From contig VZSE01008496.1 of NCBI GenBank assembly GCA_013398275.1, forward strand, positions 62,001 through 126,000: a stretch of 64,000 nucleotides of DNA, in the 5' to 3' direction. The DNA comes from Promerops cafer (taxonomy: Eukaryota; Chordata; Aves; Passeriformes; Nectariniidae). The position numbers and the translations under genes are program-made. This document shows, piece by piece, positions 11,973 to 23,999 of this stretch; position 1 is the stretch's first letter, and each line of letters opens with the position of its first letter. Below the pieces are notes generated by a model, which saw only the letters and a list, made by a program, of their open reading frames with translations, was not told where the DNA came from and did not search any database.

Positions 11973-13786
11973 TTTCCAGATTTGTTCTCTGGTATACAGC
12001 AGATAGTGAATTTTTCTTAAATGATAAAACTAGGTTCAGTATCGAGAGGTAAGAGAAAAGTAGCCTGTCTGTATATCAAACTTCTGTTAAGCATGAATAT
12101 TAGACTAAAATTTCAGATGTGGAAGCCAGAAGGTATGAACACAGGCCCTTTAGAAATGTGTGCAGCAGTGCTGACAGTAACTTAATGGCTTAGTTTGCTT
12201 TGAGGACTTCTTACATTTGCCCATAACATGCTAACATCCTTTCCAGTTTGGTTTTTTCTTTTCCCTCAATGACTATTAAAAATATGCCATCATATCTCCC
12301 ACTACAAGACATAACAGAATACATAAATGCGCAATTTCTAGTGCACTGTAGCTGTATCTGCCAAATTTTAGTTCAGTTGAGGTGTTGAATGGACAGAAAA
12401 AGTTCAAAGAAATGGAAGAATTTTTTCCACTATGTTGTTGCAGAATGACAACTACTACTGACTTATCTAGTAAATCCGGTAGCCAAATGCCATGTGAAAG
12501 TGAAAATTTTCATATCTTTCATGCCTTAATTCTCAGTGTTATCTTGAATTGATAGTAGCATAGACTGTTTTTAAGGTTCTACTTTAAAACCATCTAAAAT
12601 GATACCCTGAATAATTTAAAAGATATGTCTACCACCGAGTCCCCCACGCCCCCCATATATTTCTAGTAATGGCTAAAGTAATTAGCTCTGGATGTGCTCT
12701 GGTGTTATCTTATAGCATTCCTATAGTCTTTGCCTAGGCCCACTTCCCAATAACTACCTCCTATGTGTTATGGGCAAAGACGAAGAACACCAAATCAGTA
12801 TTTAATTCTGGTTTTAATTTGAAATTAAATTAGTTTTCATGCTGTTCTGAGTATATTGGTTGGTACTAAATTCTGCAAATAATTTCTGTCAAAATACAGA
12901 GGTAAACAGAGAGTGATAAAGTTCTCAAAATCACAAATTGTCTGCTGGGAACTGAGTCTCTGTCCCCACATAAAATAGTATCTTCTGGCAGTTGATTTCT
13001 TCTCAAAGATCATGAGCTTGAGCAGTCAGCAGCAGGGGAGAAGGGGGCAGTTAAAATGACACCTTATAAAAAGCAAAGAAGAAAAGGAAAGAGAAATATC
13101 TTTCATGGAAGACCCTCTGAATTCTTTAAGATGATGTGTAAGCATAATCTTTCCAACAGGGACATTAAAAAACAAACATCATATAATTTTTTCACAAATG
13201 CTAAATTTTTTAAAGGGTGAGGTCAATCAAAGTGTTTCCTAACATACTTTCTTCCCTGGTCCCATAGACCTCAGCCAAAAATGCAGGGAAAACTGATTTG
13301 ATACACCTTGTCAGGTTTACAAAACACAGATTATCAATAGCCTCAGGCTCCTTCAGCCTTATGTGTTTCCTGAGGAAGCACCCCTGAATCTGAGATTTCA
13401 GCAATGTGAAATTCACAGTTTTTGAATTCATGCAGAAGGGAGCCCTCCACAGTAGTGTCTTCAGCAGTCACCAGACTGTGATAAAGATATCACTGGACAA
13501 CCATTTGTAGTTGGGACAATGTTTTCAGGTGCAGAAGAGCAACTTGGAGCGTAAAAAACTATATACCATATGCTCTATCCCCATTCATCCTTCAGACCTA
13601 GAGAAGTTTCATGTCTAGGGTTTCATCCTGGAACATAAATCTTCAGCCTTTTAGATCATGTTTTTAGATACCTGCCATTTCTGACCTAGGTAAGATATTG
13701 CATCAGAAACATGCTGAGTATAAGGATATTTCAATTCATTCCAATTCATTCATTAGATGTCTAGAAAAGTATTTGTAAAAACAAAT
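11973..13786. other. Intronic DNA without recognised genes
   Basis: Read on both strands, this stretch shows only short chance open frames and no confident repeat family. Confidence 0.55.
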
Positions 13787-13830
13787 AGGTATAACTTCAT
13801 ACCTTTATACTTTATAAAGGTATAACTTCA
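13787..13830. repeat. Overlapping direct and inverted repeat
   Basis: aggtataacttca occurs at 13787-13799 and 13818-13830. Between and overlapping them, tacctttata (13800-13809) and tataaaggta (13813-13822) form a perfect 10-bp hairpin with loop ctt. Confidence 0.85.
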
Positions 13831-16800
13831 ACTTAGAGACATTTGTTTCCCTGGAACTTCCATAGAACTCAGCATATTGGGTTGGTACCAGCTGCAAAGA
13901 CAGTAAAAAGCCTTCACCCTCTCCTTTCTACCGTAAGAGATCACTGCCATTAGGGACACAACATATGTGGAGTGAAACACTAAGATGAAAAGGGGCATAA
14001 CACCTCCAAGTGAAATTGATGGAGGGAAAAGGCTAACAAATGTAGATGCTACAGGTAGTAGTATAAAACAGGAATTCATGCAAGCACTTGACATTACAGC
14101 TGAAGTAAAAATTACTCATTAAGGTGGCATCGAGCCACTCTCAACATTCACCTATTTCCCCTTCAAATTTAATTAGAAGGAATTTCTAAAGAAAATAGAT
14201 CCCAATAGGCCACTTTCTTGAAACATGTGGATGCTGTCTTACGAATTCAGCTAAATGGGAAGTTTTGGTTATTTGGTTATCCCTTTTTCTACTTTAAAAC
14301 TCAGGCAAGCAGAAAATGATGCCCTACAACTGATTCCTATTTAAAGGAAATAGATCTGTTCCCAAAATCTTCACCTTTTTACGATGGCATGACCAAAATG
14401 CATCAACCTATTTCAAGGTACACATTTTGCAGCATTAGCTACATTGCTGAAAGAAAAAACCTCTTAGTAAAGGCAGCTTCAGACTCTGGGGAGAGTTCCA
14501 GAGGAGAACTTCTGAGTCAAAGCATGTTTGATTTGCTGTTTTTGCTGCCAGACAGACTTTCAGCACAAATCCACTTTCTCTGAATTCTTGGCTACATATT
14601 ACATATATAGGTGCTAATAGATATAGATAAAATTATGGATAGCGATTTTTTAATGTAAAATGCTAATAGTAACATTGGCTACAGAATTTTTCACAGCTGA
14701 ATAGATTTATGCTGACTTAGATATGTCACCTAGAGGTACAACTATTATTCATCTATATCTGTAGTTAAAAAGGAGAAAATGTCAGTCACATTTCAGGCTG
14801 CAAAAATGTCTTTTAATATAAAAAATCATCCCAACACACATTTTAAACCACAGTCCTTTATCCAAACCGAAAAGGTACCTGTAGATTCATTGTCCTGACT
14901 GCATTGCAGTTTATAGATCAAGTCTTGAAGCTGATGTGATGTGATCTGAACTTGGATTTGACCTCTTGTGCATGTATATGAAAAGGCACTACTGCTTAGA
15001 GAGGCACATTTATCACAGAGAAAAGCACTTTCAGCCCCAAAAGTACTTAAAAGCCCCTGATCTCTCCTCTTGTAACTAAAAAGAAAGACACAGATACCTG
15101 CACATAGCCATGCTTGCTTTTCTGCAGCATTGGTAATTGCCAGTTTTCTTTAACTTTTCTCACATTCAGAAACAAGCTGTGCAATTACTATCAAAATTGA
15201 AGCCAGGGCTGATCAAAATTAATTATGAGCTGTGATATGGGGTAATGAAAAAAAGGAAGAACAGCAGAACAGCAACTGGGCTTATGACATTAAAAATACA
15301 AATAACAAGCAAATCTATGTCTCATCCTGACAAGTGAGGCACTCAGCATATCTGTCATTCCTTTCATCATGCAGATGACTTCTCAGTAGCTCTTGACACA
15401 TAATACTGCAATCCCTTCTTTCCACCAAATTTCTACAGGAGCTGTCAACTCTTTGTAAAATTTCTAGGTAAAAATTATTGAAAAATCCTATTTCATATTG
15501 AATCTATTTAAGAACTCCATAGCTTTTAAATATTTTCTTGCTTTGTTTTACAGCGACTTTTTTCTTTTTAATTAACATGAAGTCTAGTTACTTTTTACCA
15601 GGAGACAGAGAGTGCCAAACATAACAGATCTAGGAGACTGGAAAACAAACAGGTGGGAAAATTAATAATAAGTACTCATATTTACACTTGCTATAAAGGA
15701 AGTCTTTGTGTTAGAGGAAGAGAGATAATACATGGCATGCCATCTGGTTTTCCTGGAGATGGGACAATGAAATTTTCAGATCACAGCTGGTCCTATACAA
15801 GACATTATCAACCCAGTGCTAGAATAAATCAGCCCATGGAAAATAAAAAGTAGGGTAAAGCAAGAAAGTGCTTCATCTGGCAGGGTCAGGAAGCAGTGCC
15901 ATTGGCAGTCACATCTGCAGGTTCAGCTGGGAGACTACTGTACTCCTTGATTCCCTGTTTTTGTTAAACTTTTGCAGCAGCATCTACGAACTAATACTTT
16001 CAGCTACCTCCTGTTAGGTAGGAGATGCTGTCTCATGCTGTTGAACAGAGCAGTAGTCACAAATGTGTAACAGCAAGTACTTACATGATGTTTCCAGCTT
16101 GTACAACATGGGCAAAGCATCCCTTTGTCATAACTACTCATAGAGAGCAAAGGTTCCTTCCTCTTGGACTATCAGAGAATCCACTCGGATACATTCAATT
16201 GTCCAAAGATAGTTATCCAATCTATACTACTCATGCAAGCTTATAGATTCTCTCAAAAATGGAAGGAGTTGCTCATAAGAGCAATTTGGTGTAGAGGAAT
16301 ACAGATAACTTGATGGAGAAAAGATGGGACGCAGCCTGGAGTTGCCCCTTTCCCCTGGAGGACTGTAAATGACTATATCCCTGGTGCTTTCGTGGGGAAT
16401 GTTAGGCAACCCAAGATCCCATTTCACTGCAGCAGAGTCAAGCTACGGTTTTCAAGTTATTATTTTCAGGGTGATAAATAACCAATCTCATCTTATACAG
16501 ACCAAGAAAATCTCCAGGTGTTGAACGGGAAAGTGCTTCATGGGTTCTGTGACACTTTCTACCACAATAATAACTAGAAAAGTATGAAAGAGAGAAAATT
16601 CTTTTTCTTGGATGGCTTAATGCTGTGTAACAATTTCTGTGAAAAACAGGCATCACAGCACCACTACTTTTTAAGTGTGAAACAATGCTTCTGACCTTGT
16701 CTGTCCTGAAAGAAGTACACACTAGAACATATCTTAAAATAAATTTTAAAAAGCCAAAGAAATATACTGAACAAATCATACAAACTCCTCTTTCAAACAC

Positions 16801-17530
16801 AATTGTCCCGTGGGAACTACGTGCAAGAGAACATGTGGAGCACACATGACAAATGTTATTCATATCACTCAGAAAACTGCTGGAAGGGTCTTGGATATTA
16901 AAATAACTCATAAAGGGAAAAAAATATTACTGAGGGAATCTCTGGCTTTCCTTTTATGTTAGCTTTACTTAAAAAAGCTTTAGATTGTCTGGATGCTGAC
17001 AGACCCATAAGTGATTAAAACAATATCTCCACTTTTATGGAGACATCTGTACATTCACATAACACCAGGTAATACAAATTCCAGCCATCCTAGGGGTTCT
17101 GCTATTCTGATAAAGTTCACTCATTTTAACACCTGATTCACAGGACTGACATAACAATGTATATCCAGCTACAGATGAAAAATTAAATTGAAAAATGACC
17201 CTCAAACATGGTATCTCATTTTTTCCATAAAGTATGGGAACACTTTCTGGTATCTTAGCTCCATATTAGCATGTTTCTGATTTTAGTAATATGAATAATG
17301 TACATGAACTGAAATTACAGAAAACACAATGGTTACAATTAATTATATGCAAAACATTTTAAAATATTCATTGTCTTTCCTGACTGTGATCCACCACCAT
17401 ATATTCAGGTATAGGAATGCTTGAGCATTTAATTGGAAATAAGTTTTCTAAAACAATTTACACTGTCACAGCAGATAAGTGATATCACACATACTCTCTG
17501 AGTATTTATTTAATAGAAATTCTAATTTTT
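13831..17530. other. Intronic DNA immediately 3' of the RAB3 exon
   Basis: Apart from the splice donor at its right edge, I recognise no feature. A 157-codon minus-strand open frame at 16438-16911 has low-complexity, non-homologous-looking content and no identifiable domain. I treat it as chance. Confidence 0.55.
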
Positions 17531-17536
17531 GCTTAC
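17531..17536 (-). other. Splice donor (5' splice site) after the RAB3 exon
   Basis: On the minus strand the exon ends ..GGATTG and is followed directly by gtaagc, a strong GT donor. The intron interrupts the Trp codon after TG (phase 2), as expected at this position in RAB3 genes. Confidence 0.9.
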
Positions 17537-17655
17537 CAATCCTGCACAGCATTGAAAGAATCTTCATTTGTGATGTCATACATTAAAATGAAGCCCATTG
17601 CACCCCGGTAGTAAGCTGTGGTAATTGTTCTGTACCTCTCCTGGCCTGCTGTGTC
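17537..17655 (-). CDS. RAB3C: Internal exon (probably exon 3) of a RAB3-family small GTPase, most likely RAB3C
   Basis: Read on the minus strand, this 119-bp block opens in phase 0 and encodes 39 complete codons plus two bases of a final Trp codon. It begins DTAGQERYRT, continues through AYYRGAMG and LMYDIT, and ends NAVQDW. DTAGQ is the G3/switch II motif; its Gln corresponds to the catalytic Gln81 of RAB3A. RYRTIT, YYRGA and LMYDIT are Rab-specific RabF3, RabF4 and RabF5 motifs. RAB3 proteins are synaptic and secretory-vesicle GTPases that control regulated exocytosis through effectors such as RIM and rabphilin. The boundaries are clean: tttcag before the exon and gtaagc after it. The segment is nearly invariant among RAB3A-D, so the paralogue cannot be read from the exon itself. 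I favour RAB3C because both flanking introns are very long (over 17 kb and over 46 kb inside this window). RAB3B is the main alternative. One difference from the usual RAB3 sequence as I remember it is NEDSF instead of NEESF, which is conservative. The frame is intact, so this is not a pseudogene. Confidence 0.93.
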
Positions 17656-17720
17656 CTGAAACAATAACAAACAAAATTTTTACATTGCACATTAATTGAC
17701 TTTTTTTTTTTCTTTTATAG
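17656..17720 (-). other. Splice acceptor and polypyrimidine tract before the RAB3 exon
   Basis: On the minus strand the exon is preceded by a T-rich stretch ending ttgtttcag, a consensus acceptor. An A-rich block lies further upstream, seen as a run of T on the plus strand at about 17701-17711. A possible branch-point A lies in the attaat-like sequence about 40 nt upstream of the acceptor; this is only a guess from sequence. Confidence 0.85.
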
Positions 17721-18499
17721 AAAGAAAACTCTGAAAAGAGTTATTGTTCAACTATGTGATCCTGGGAATAAGTAGAAATAGGAGAACTCTGCATTGGATC
17801 ATAATAAAACTCTGTCATGAGGGGAGAGTGGAGAGCAGCAGAAAGGCATGGCCCCCTGTCAGCCCATATATCCTGATTCATTAGTGATTCATTTTATTCA
17901 CCCTGAGAACTGGGAAAGAACTTTCTCTTCTGCTCCTGCCTTGTAACTTCCCAGTGTGACAGAACTAAAATCTGGATAATATTCTGGAAAAAAATAGCAT
18001 CCTCAGGACCTTCATTACAAGAACAGGATGGTTCCTGAAGCCAGGAAACATCTTGAACAAAAAGGCAATGTCTAATTGTTCTGTTTGTGTGATTTTAATC
18101 CAGAGCTGCTCATGTCAACAAGCATCAATACAGATTTTTGCTGACAAAGAAACAAAAGCAAAAAACAAAAACAACCAAACCAAACCAAAACAAAACTGTA
18201 TGGTAGTGCTCTTAAACAATGGTATCTGGCAAAGAAAAAGAAGAAATTTGCTATCAGTCCCTTACCTCAACCCAGTTTTCTCCCTCATGTTAATCAACTG
18301 TCTTTAAAGCAAGAAATGTAGAAATGTAAGTGTTATCTCCTACTCCTTGTTTTCCTTATTCCATTAAAAACTTTTCAGGGTAGCAACTAGCTTTTAATAT
18401 ATTTAATGCAATGTCTAGCATAATGTTTAGTCTAGAGAAAAGAAGGCTGGCAGCAGATCTCATTAATGCTTTTATAAATATAGTATAAATATTTTAAGA

Positions 18500-18802
18500 C
18501 AGGTGCCAAGAGGGTGGTACCTGACTTCTTGCAGCAGTACCCAGTGACAGGACAAGGAACAATGGCCACAAACTAAACAGAAAAAGTTCCACCTCAGCTT
18601 GAGGAAGAACTTCTTTACATTGAGGGTGGCACTGGAGCAGGCTGCCCAGGGAGGTTGTGGAGTCTCCCTCTCTGGACACACTCAACACCCACCTGGATGT
18701 GTTCCAGTGTCACCTGCTCTGGCTGACCCCACCTTGGCAGGTATTTGGATGACATGATCTCCAGGGGTGTTTTCCAACACTAAGTATCTCTGATTCTGTA
18801 AT
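18500..18802 (+). mobile_element. CR1 LINE, 3' UTR fragment
   Basis: It contains gacaggacaaggaacaatgg, a segment equivalent to gaggaagaacttctttac, ggcactggagcaggctgccc, ggttgtggagtctccctctc, tctccaggggtgttttcc and a terminal tctgattctgtaat. All of these match the usual order of a CR1 3' region. It is severely 5'-truncated and non-coding. It lies about 850 bp upstream of the RAB3 exon on the antisense strand. Confidence 0.88.
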
Positions 18803-21305
18803 ACAACCACCTATGTCTGCACTAAAATTGAGACACAACAGCAATAACTGAAATACAGGAAATGCATAACTACTTCATGTTCCAGCATACCTATTTAATA
18901 TTTTTAAGCCATTAATATTAATAGCATTACAGGAGACGTATTTCTGTGAAATCCTGTAATTAACAGATCATCTGTGCATATTTAATTTTAACAAAATTTA
19001 AAAATTAATATAATTATTTCAAAATTTTTAATAGCTAGGAAATAGATTACTTTACTAAACAGATAAATCAATTTCATTTATCTTCCTCCAAAGAAGACTA
19101 ACCAGTAACAAACATATTTGGTATGTTTTCTGAAATAGTTTCTAGGCTAGAAGTTCTCCCTTATGAACAAATGAAAAATAGATTAGGTAGGCCTCAATTT
19201 CTGCATATATATCATTCCTTTAATAAACTAATAAAATAAGAAAAGGAGATTCTACATGCAACAGAAAATACTTTTAGATTAAAAAAAATATACAAGGTCA
19301 TCACTGAAACTAATAACATTAGGTAGAATATATGATTCCTGTTCATCCTGGATTACAATAGCTGCTGCTTTGATGTAGTTTCAGTGATTCAAGATGGAAA
19401 GCTAAAGTAGTAGCTAGACTTGAGCAGGTCTCACATGAAGTTAGGTTACATCTTTGTGGGAAAGGCCAGACAGAACTAAACTTTTTCTGCTTATGCTCTG
19501 AACTGGCTGAGCCTCTACCAGCTGTGGAGCTTCGATAGCTGTTGACAGATTTTCTGCTGTTCCTGAATAGTAAGGTATTAAGATGTGCACTAAGCCTGTG
19601 CATATTTCATTTATGAGAAAAGCTTTACTTTCACTTTTTTGTTTGTTGATTTGGTGTTTGGGTTTGTGGGGGGTTTTTGTTGTTGTTGGTTTCACTTATT
19701 TGATTTGTTGTTAGACAAAACATCTGGGAAGGACAAAACCAAAATATGGCCCACAGCAAGCATTCAGCCTGTACAGAAGAAAGAGGATTTTCAAACAAAT
19801 TTTATCAGTGTCTATCTGCTTGGTTTTTAGTTAGAGACATGTTTGACTAGTATGTACGACAGTATGACAAGCAAGAGGCCACTCTTACCGAAGACAATCT
19901 GATTTTTCTCCGGGTGGTTTCCACTGAAGCCCACCTGCAGATAAGAGTGAAAAGCCCTAGCAATAAAGCCACTAGTCAATGATGCTTTCTGTCCAAGACA
20001 ACAACTATTTTCTGTGCAGTGTAAAGACACATAGTGTGGGCTTAGGAACTATTGATTATAAAAATAAATAATGAAAATAAAAAATGAGTTTAAAGGATGA
20101 CAAATTAAGATGCAAGTTCTTAAATGATTTTACACAAAGGGGTAGGAAACTGCAGATAAAAATCCAAACACTGACTGACTTTGGGACAGAAGATGTTCTT
20201 CTAGACCCAAGCATGGGATTTGTGTCAGTCTGGGAAGGAACCAGGTGTTTGGAGTCGTTCTCAAATTCTAATTCTAAATTCATAGCTAATGCTATGTTAA
20301 TAGGATGATAAAAAAAGATTTTCTAAAGTGATATTTCAGTATATATGACATAGATGGATGACCATTAATACAGGGGAGTACATTAGTTCCAAATATAGAT
20401 AATCACATTCCTCTCGGTATTATTTTATATTCACTTGCTATGAGGAAGCAATTAAAATTTTAATAGGTCTAATGCAAAATTTATGCAGTAAAGTTTTTAT
20501 GATCATGTAAGGAATGAACCCAAATATAAATAACCAATGTGTCAAAACTTTTGTGTTCCACACATTCATAAGCATGTTCTTTGTATTCAAACAAGAATAT
20601 CTTCATAAGTGCCCTAAGGACAGGTCCTTTCAAATGACCATTAAGGAACTTAAATACCATTTCACAGGAGAGATAGAACACAGAAAAATCATATACTTTA
20701 TTATTATATATTATATATTATTACACTAATTTTGTTTATTTGAAACAGGTAATACAAGTACGTACATGGTCTTTCTGTTTATTAGCTTTTATTCTTATGG
20801 AAGAACTAAGCAGAAAAGAACTGATTTCCATATTTTTTTTCATATTTATATTTGTACATCACTATGACTGTATCCTCAGGTAGTGTTACATACTTGTACT
20901 TGAAGAGAAGCTTTTCCAATTCAGGTAGGGCTACTGTCTGCTGCTATGTTATCTTAGTCTATTTGGCAAGACTACAGAATTGATCTGATGACTGTCTTCC
21001 TGGATTTAAATTCTAAAATATAACATCTGTATTTGCACTGACTGATGTTTATTTCTAAGCAAACTAAATAAAATAAGCCCGAGGTAGAATAAAATTTGGC
21101 ATATTATTGACTGGCATTTTAAGCAAGGCAGTTCATTTTTATCATTGATGAGCAGAAAACAAGACACATAGGTCATATTGGGGACTTCTTCATTCATGTA
21201 GTTAATGTCTGGTAAGAACAGATGATTGTTCATTAATGAGTGAAAATGCAAGGTGAATGAATGAGAGTGAGGAAATACTTTATGAAAACTACCACACACA
21301 AAAGA
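18803..21305. other. Intronic AT-rich DNA without recognised genes
   Basis: It includes a G/T-rich stretch at about 19636-19720 and AT-rich blocks near 18960-19030 and 20700-20725. No exon or structured RNA was recognised. Confidence 0.55.
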
Positions 21306-21364
21306 CAAAAAGAGGTATTTTACAAAAAGAGGTATTTTAGACAAAACACACACACACACACACA
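21306..21364. repeat. 17-bp tandem duplication followed by (CA)n
   Basis: caaaaagaggtatttta occurs twice in tandem (21306-21322 and 21323-21339). It is followed by a CA microsatellite at 21346-21364. Confidence 0.9.
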
Positions 21365-23780
21365 AATCTCAGCAGCTACAAGAAATATTTTCAAATATTA
21401 CAGTCACTTTCATAAATTCAATTTTTAATACAGCTACCTTCTTCCATTCACTTCTGGTTAGCTGATCCTATCTTTGTCAATCTTTTTTAGTAGGCATCAG
21501 ATTTTAATTATTAAATCACATTATTATGAGGTTTAATGGTCACAGTACTTTGGAAATTGTCTATTTTCTGGGCATTGTATACAGTACATTGGCCAACAGC
21601 CTGCAGTCTTGAGTATTTGGAAGACTGATACTTGCACAGATTTCTTTTTCATGTTTTGATGCCTCTAGCAAGCTTTGTTGGGCTTTTCTTAACTGATTTT
21701 TTTCACATATAATAGAAATTAGTCATCTGCAAATATTTTCATGCTCCAGATCCTAATATGTATGATTTCATATTAGAAAAATTCATTGCTTTTTGCAATT
21801 GATTCAACAGCTAAAAGGACCAGTGAAGTTTTTCTATCAGTAAAGGTCTTGAAGAGGGCACATACATCTGTAGACAGGGAAAGAAGAATGGTAGAGGCAC
21901 AAATTGAATGCAAAATATCTAGTTCTGCCTCTTGATGAAGATAACAATCTGGCATGCTTTTGGCCAACTCTCCTTTCGTTCTTCTTGATCATATATGTAT
22001 CAAATGATAGGAGACAATTCTATATTACCTTGGCTCTTTGTTTGAGCTAAACTTATAACTGTGAAATTTGACATACAATAAAACAATTAGCAAAGACATG
22101 TTAGCTGTTTGTACAGTAACCACATGAATCAGTGGTTGTCCTGTGTTCCTCTCTTTAATAATGTTGTGGAAAATTTCCTACAGATTCTGATTGTTATTGT
22201 AGAATTGCTATATCATTGGAGGCTTTAGTGTATGGGGAATGCACCAGCTGCTGACAACAATGTTCCCAGAGGAAAGGAGAGATATCATGTAATAGCCACC
22301 TGTGAAAGCAGAAATACTTGAGGACAGGAAGCTAGCTGACTTGAGAGGAAATCATGTGTTTCATATGAAGTTAAGAGTTCAGGAGGCTGGAAAGTCTCAA
22401 AATACAAACCAAGGTTCTGATAGTAATCCTGGAGATACTATTTTGTATCTTACTTGCAAAGCACAGTTATCTCACTCAACAGAAGTAAACCCCTGCTACT
22501 GTCAAGTCCTGCTAAGCTAGACTTCATTGAGAATGTGCCATACCAGCTTAGACTACCCCAGTGTTTTTGCAAGGGGCTAAATCAGACACTTGAATTCATC
22601 TGCTGTGTGCCCTCCCTCTCACCCTCCCCTAGCACTGACAGGAGCAATACTTCATGCAAATAACTTGCAAGTGGAGCTGCTCATTATTAACACAGACAGT
22701 AGTGAAGGTGAAAACAAACAGCATTTGGCAGCAAGAACTTTTAATGAGCCTGTCATCAGAGTACAGCCTGCAAAACACAAACTTATTTTTTAGCATGCTT
22801 AAGTGACTCTGTGCCTCTGTTCTGTATGCCAAACATACAAATATATTTTTTGGATCCACTTCCTCACTACAAGTTTTACTCATATCATAATACAGCTTGT
22901 TCTATGTGCCATAAACTGGAAAGAGTAGAGGAGGATTTATTGGATGGTGTTCATACCCCTGCTTCACATCCACACCATTTGAAGGCAAATAGAGAGATAA
23001 AATTAGAAATGTGAGTTGGGTGAATCCTCAATTTGCAGGCCAAATTTTTCTGTTAAGGTAAACAAAAATGGCACAGCAATCAAGAACCTCAGCTCCCTAA
23101 TGAGTTTCATTTTTCTTTCCTGCTGTTGCTACCCAATGGTTATTTATATACTCAATCAAAGAGACTCTGTATTTCTCTAATTTTTCTGATCTCTCCTCAG
23201 GTATTTCTGGGGTTTCAGGAGATAAAGGATAAAAAAATAAAAGTATGACACACCATAACCCCCCAAACAACCAACCATCCAAAAATCACAACCCCCTCCC
23301 CAAAACTCAAATATTCACCCTCTCAGAACTAACAAACAAAAAAACCAAAAAAAACCCCCAAAAAAGTTATTCAAGGAGGGGCAAGAGATGACCACTGCAA
23401 AAATCCTCTTGAGATGAGCAGAAAACCTACCTGAAAACTGCTTCTAACCACCCAGGAAGAGTAGCAGTGGGTTTATATCAGAAGCAACTGGGCAGGGCAC
23501 AGAGAAAGAGGACAGGGAGAAAAGCTGCTGGAGCAGGAGGAGCTGATTATCCCAGGAGCACTGTTTCTCAACAAACAGCACTTTCAACAGAGTGGCACAT
23601 AGAAACACAGACAGATCAGCACTTACAACTAGCAAAGGAAAACACAGTTCAAAACACTCATTTTATCTAATGTATGCACAAAAGATGTAACACAGTGTAT
23701 TGCCAATTCAGTCTTTGCTTACGGACCTATTTCCTATCAGCAGCTCTTTCCAAATGTCTGGAAGTCTGTCTTTTATATTC
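21365..23780. other. Intronic DNA without recognised genes
   Basis: Only chance open frames and an A/C-rich low-complexity stretch at about 23270-23365 were seen. Confidence 0.5.
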
Positions 23781-23792
23781 ATACGTGTACAT

Positions 23793-23797
23793 GTGTG

Positions 23798-23833
<36 letters not shown>
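23793..23833. repeat. Compound (TG)(TA)(CA) microsatellite
   Basis: gtgtgt runs into alternating TA and then into acacac, giving a quasi-palindromic alternating purine-pyrimidine tract that could adopt Z-DNA or a hairpin. Confidence 0.92.
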
Positions 23834-23925
23834 TTTATACATGTATAAATATATGAGTGTATTTGTGAATGTAAACAGATACATACAATGTACATATCTG
23901 TTTGTAGAAACAGATATAGATAGAG

Positions 23926-23926
<1 letters not shown>

Positions 23927-23978
<52 letters not shown>
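23927..23978. repeat. Perfect (GATA)13 microsatellite
   Basis: Thirteen perfect GATA units, preceded by imperfect gatatagatagaga and followed shortly by a cacatatatatata stretch. The frames open through it on the minus strand are low-complexity artefacts. Confidence 0.95.
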
Positions 23979-23979
<1 letters not shown>

Positions 23980-23999
23980 GCACACATATATATATAGGC

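Noticed and set aside
16438..16911. 157-codon minus-strand open frame near the RAB3 exon
   Set aside because: No domain, no splice context and composition typical of chance frames. It lies in the intron just 3' of the exon but shows no resemblance to RAB3 exon 4.
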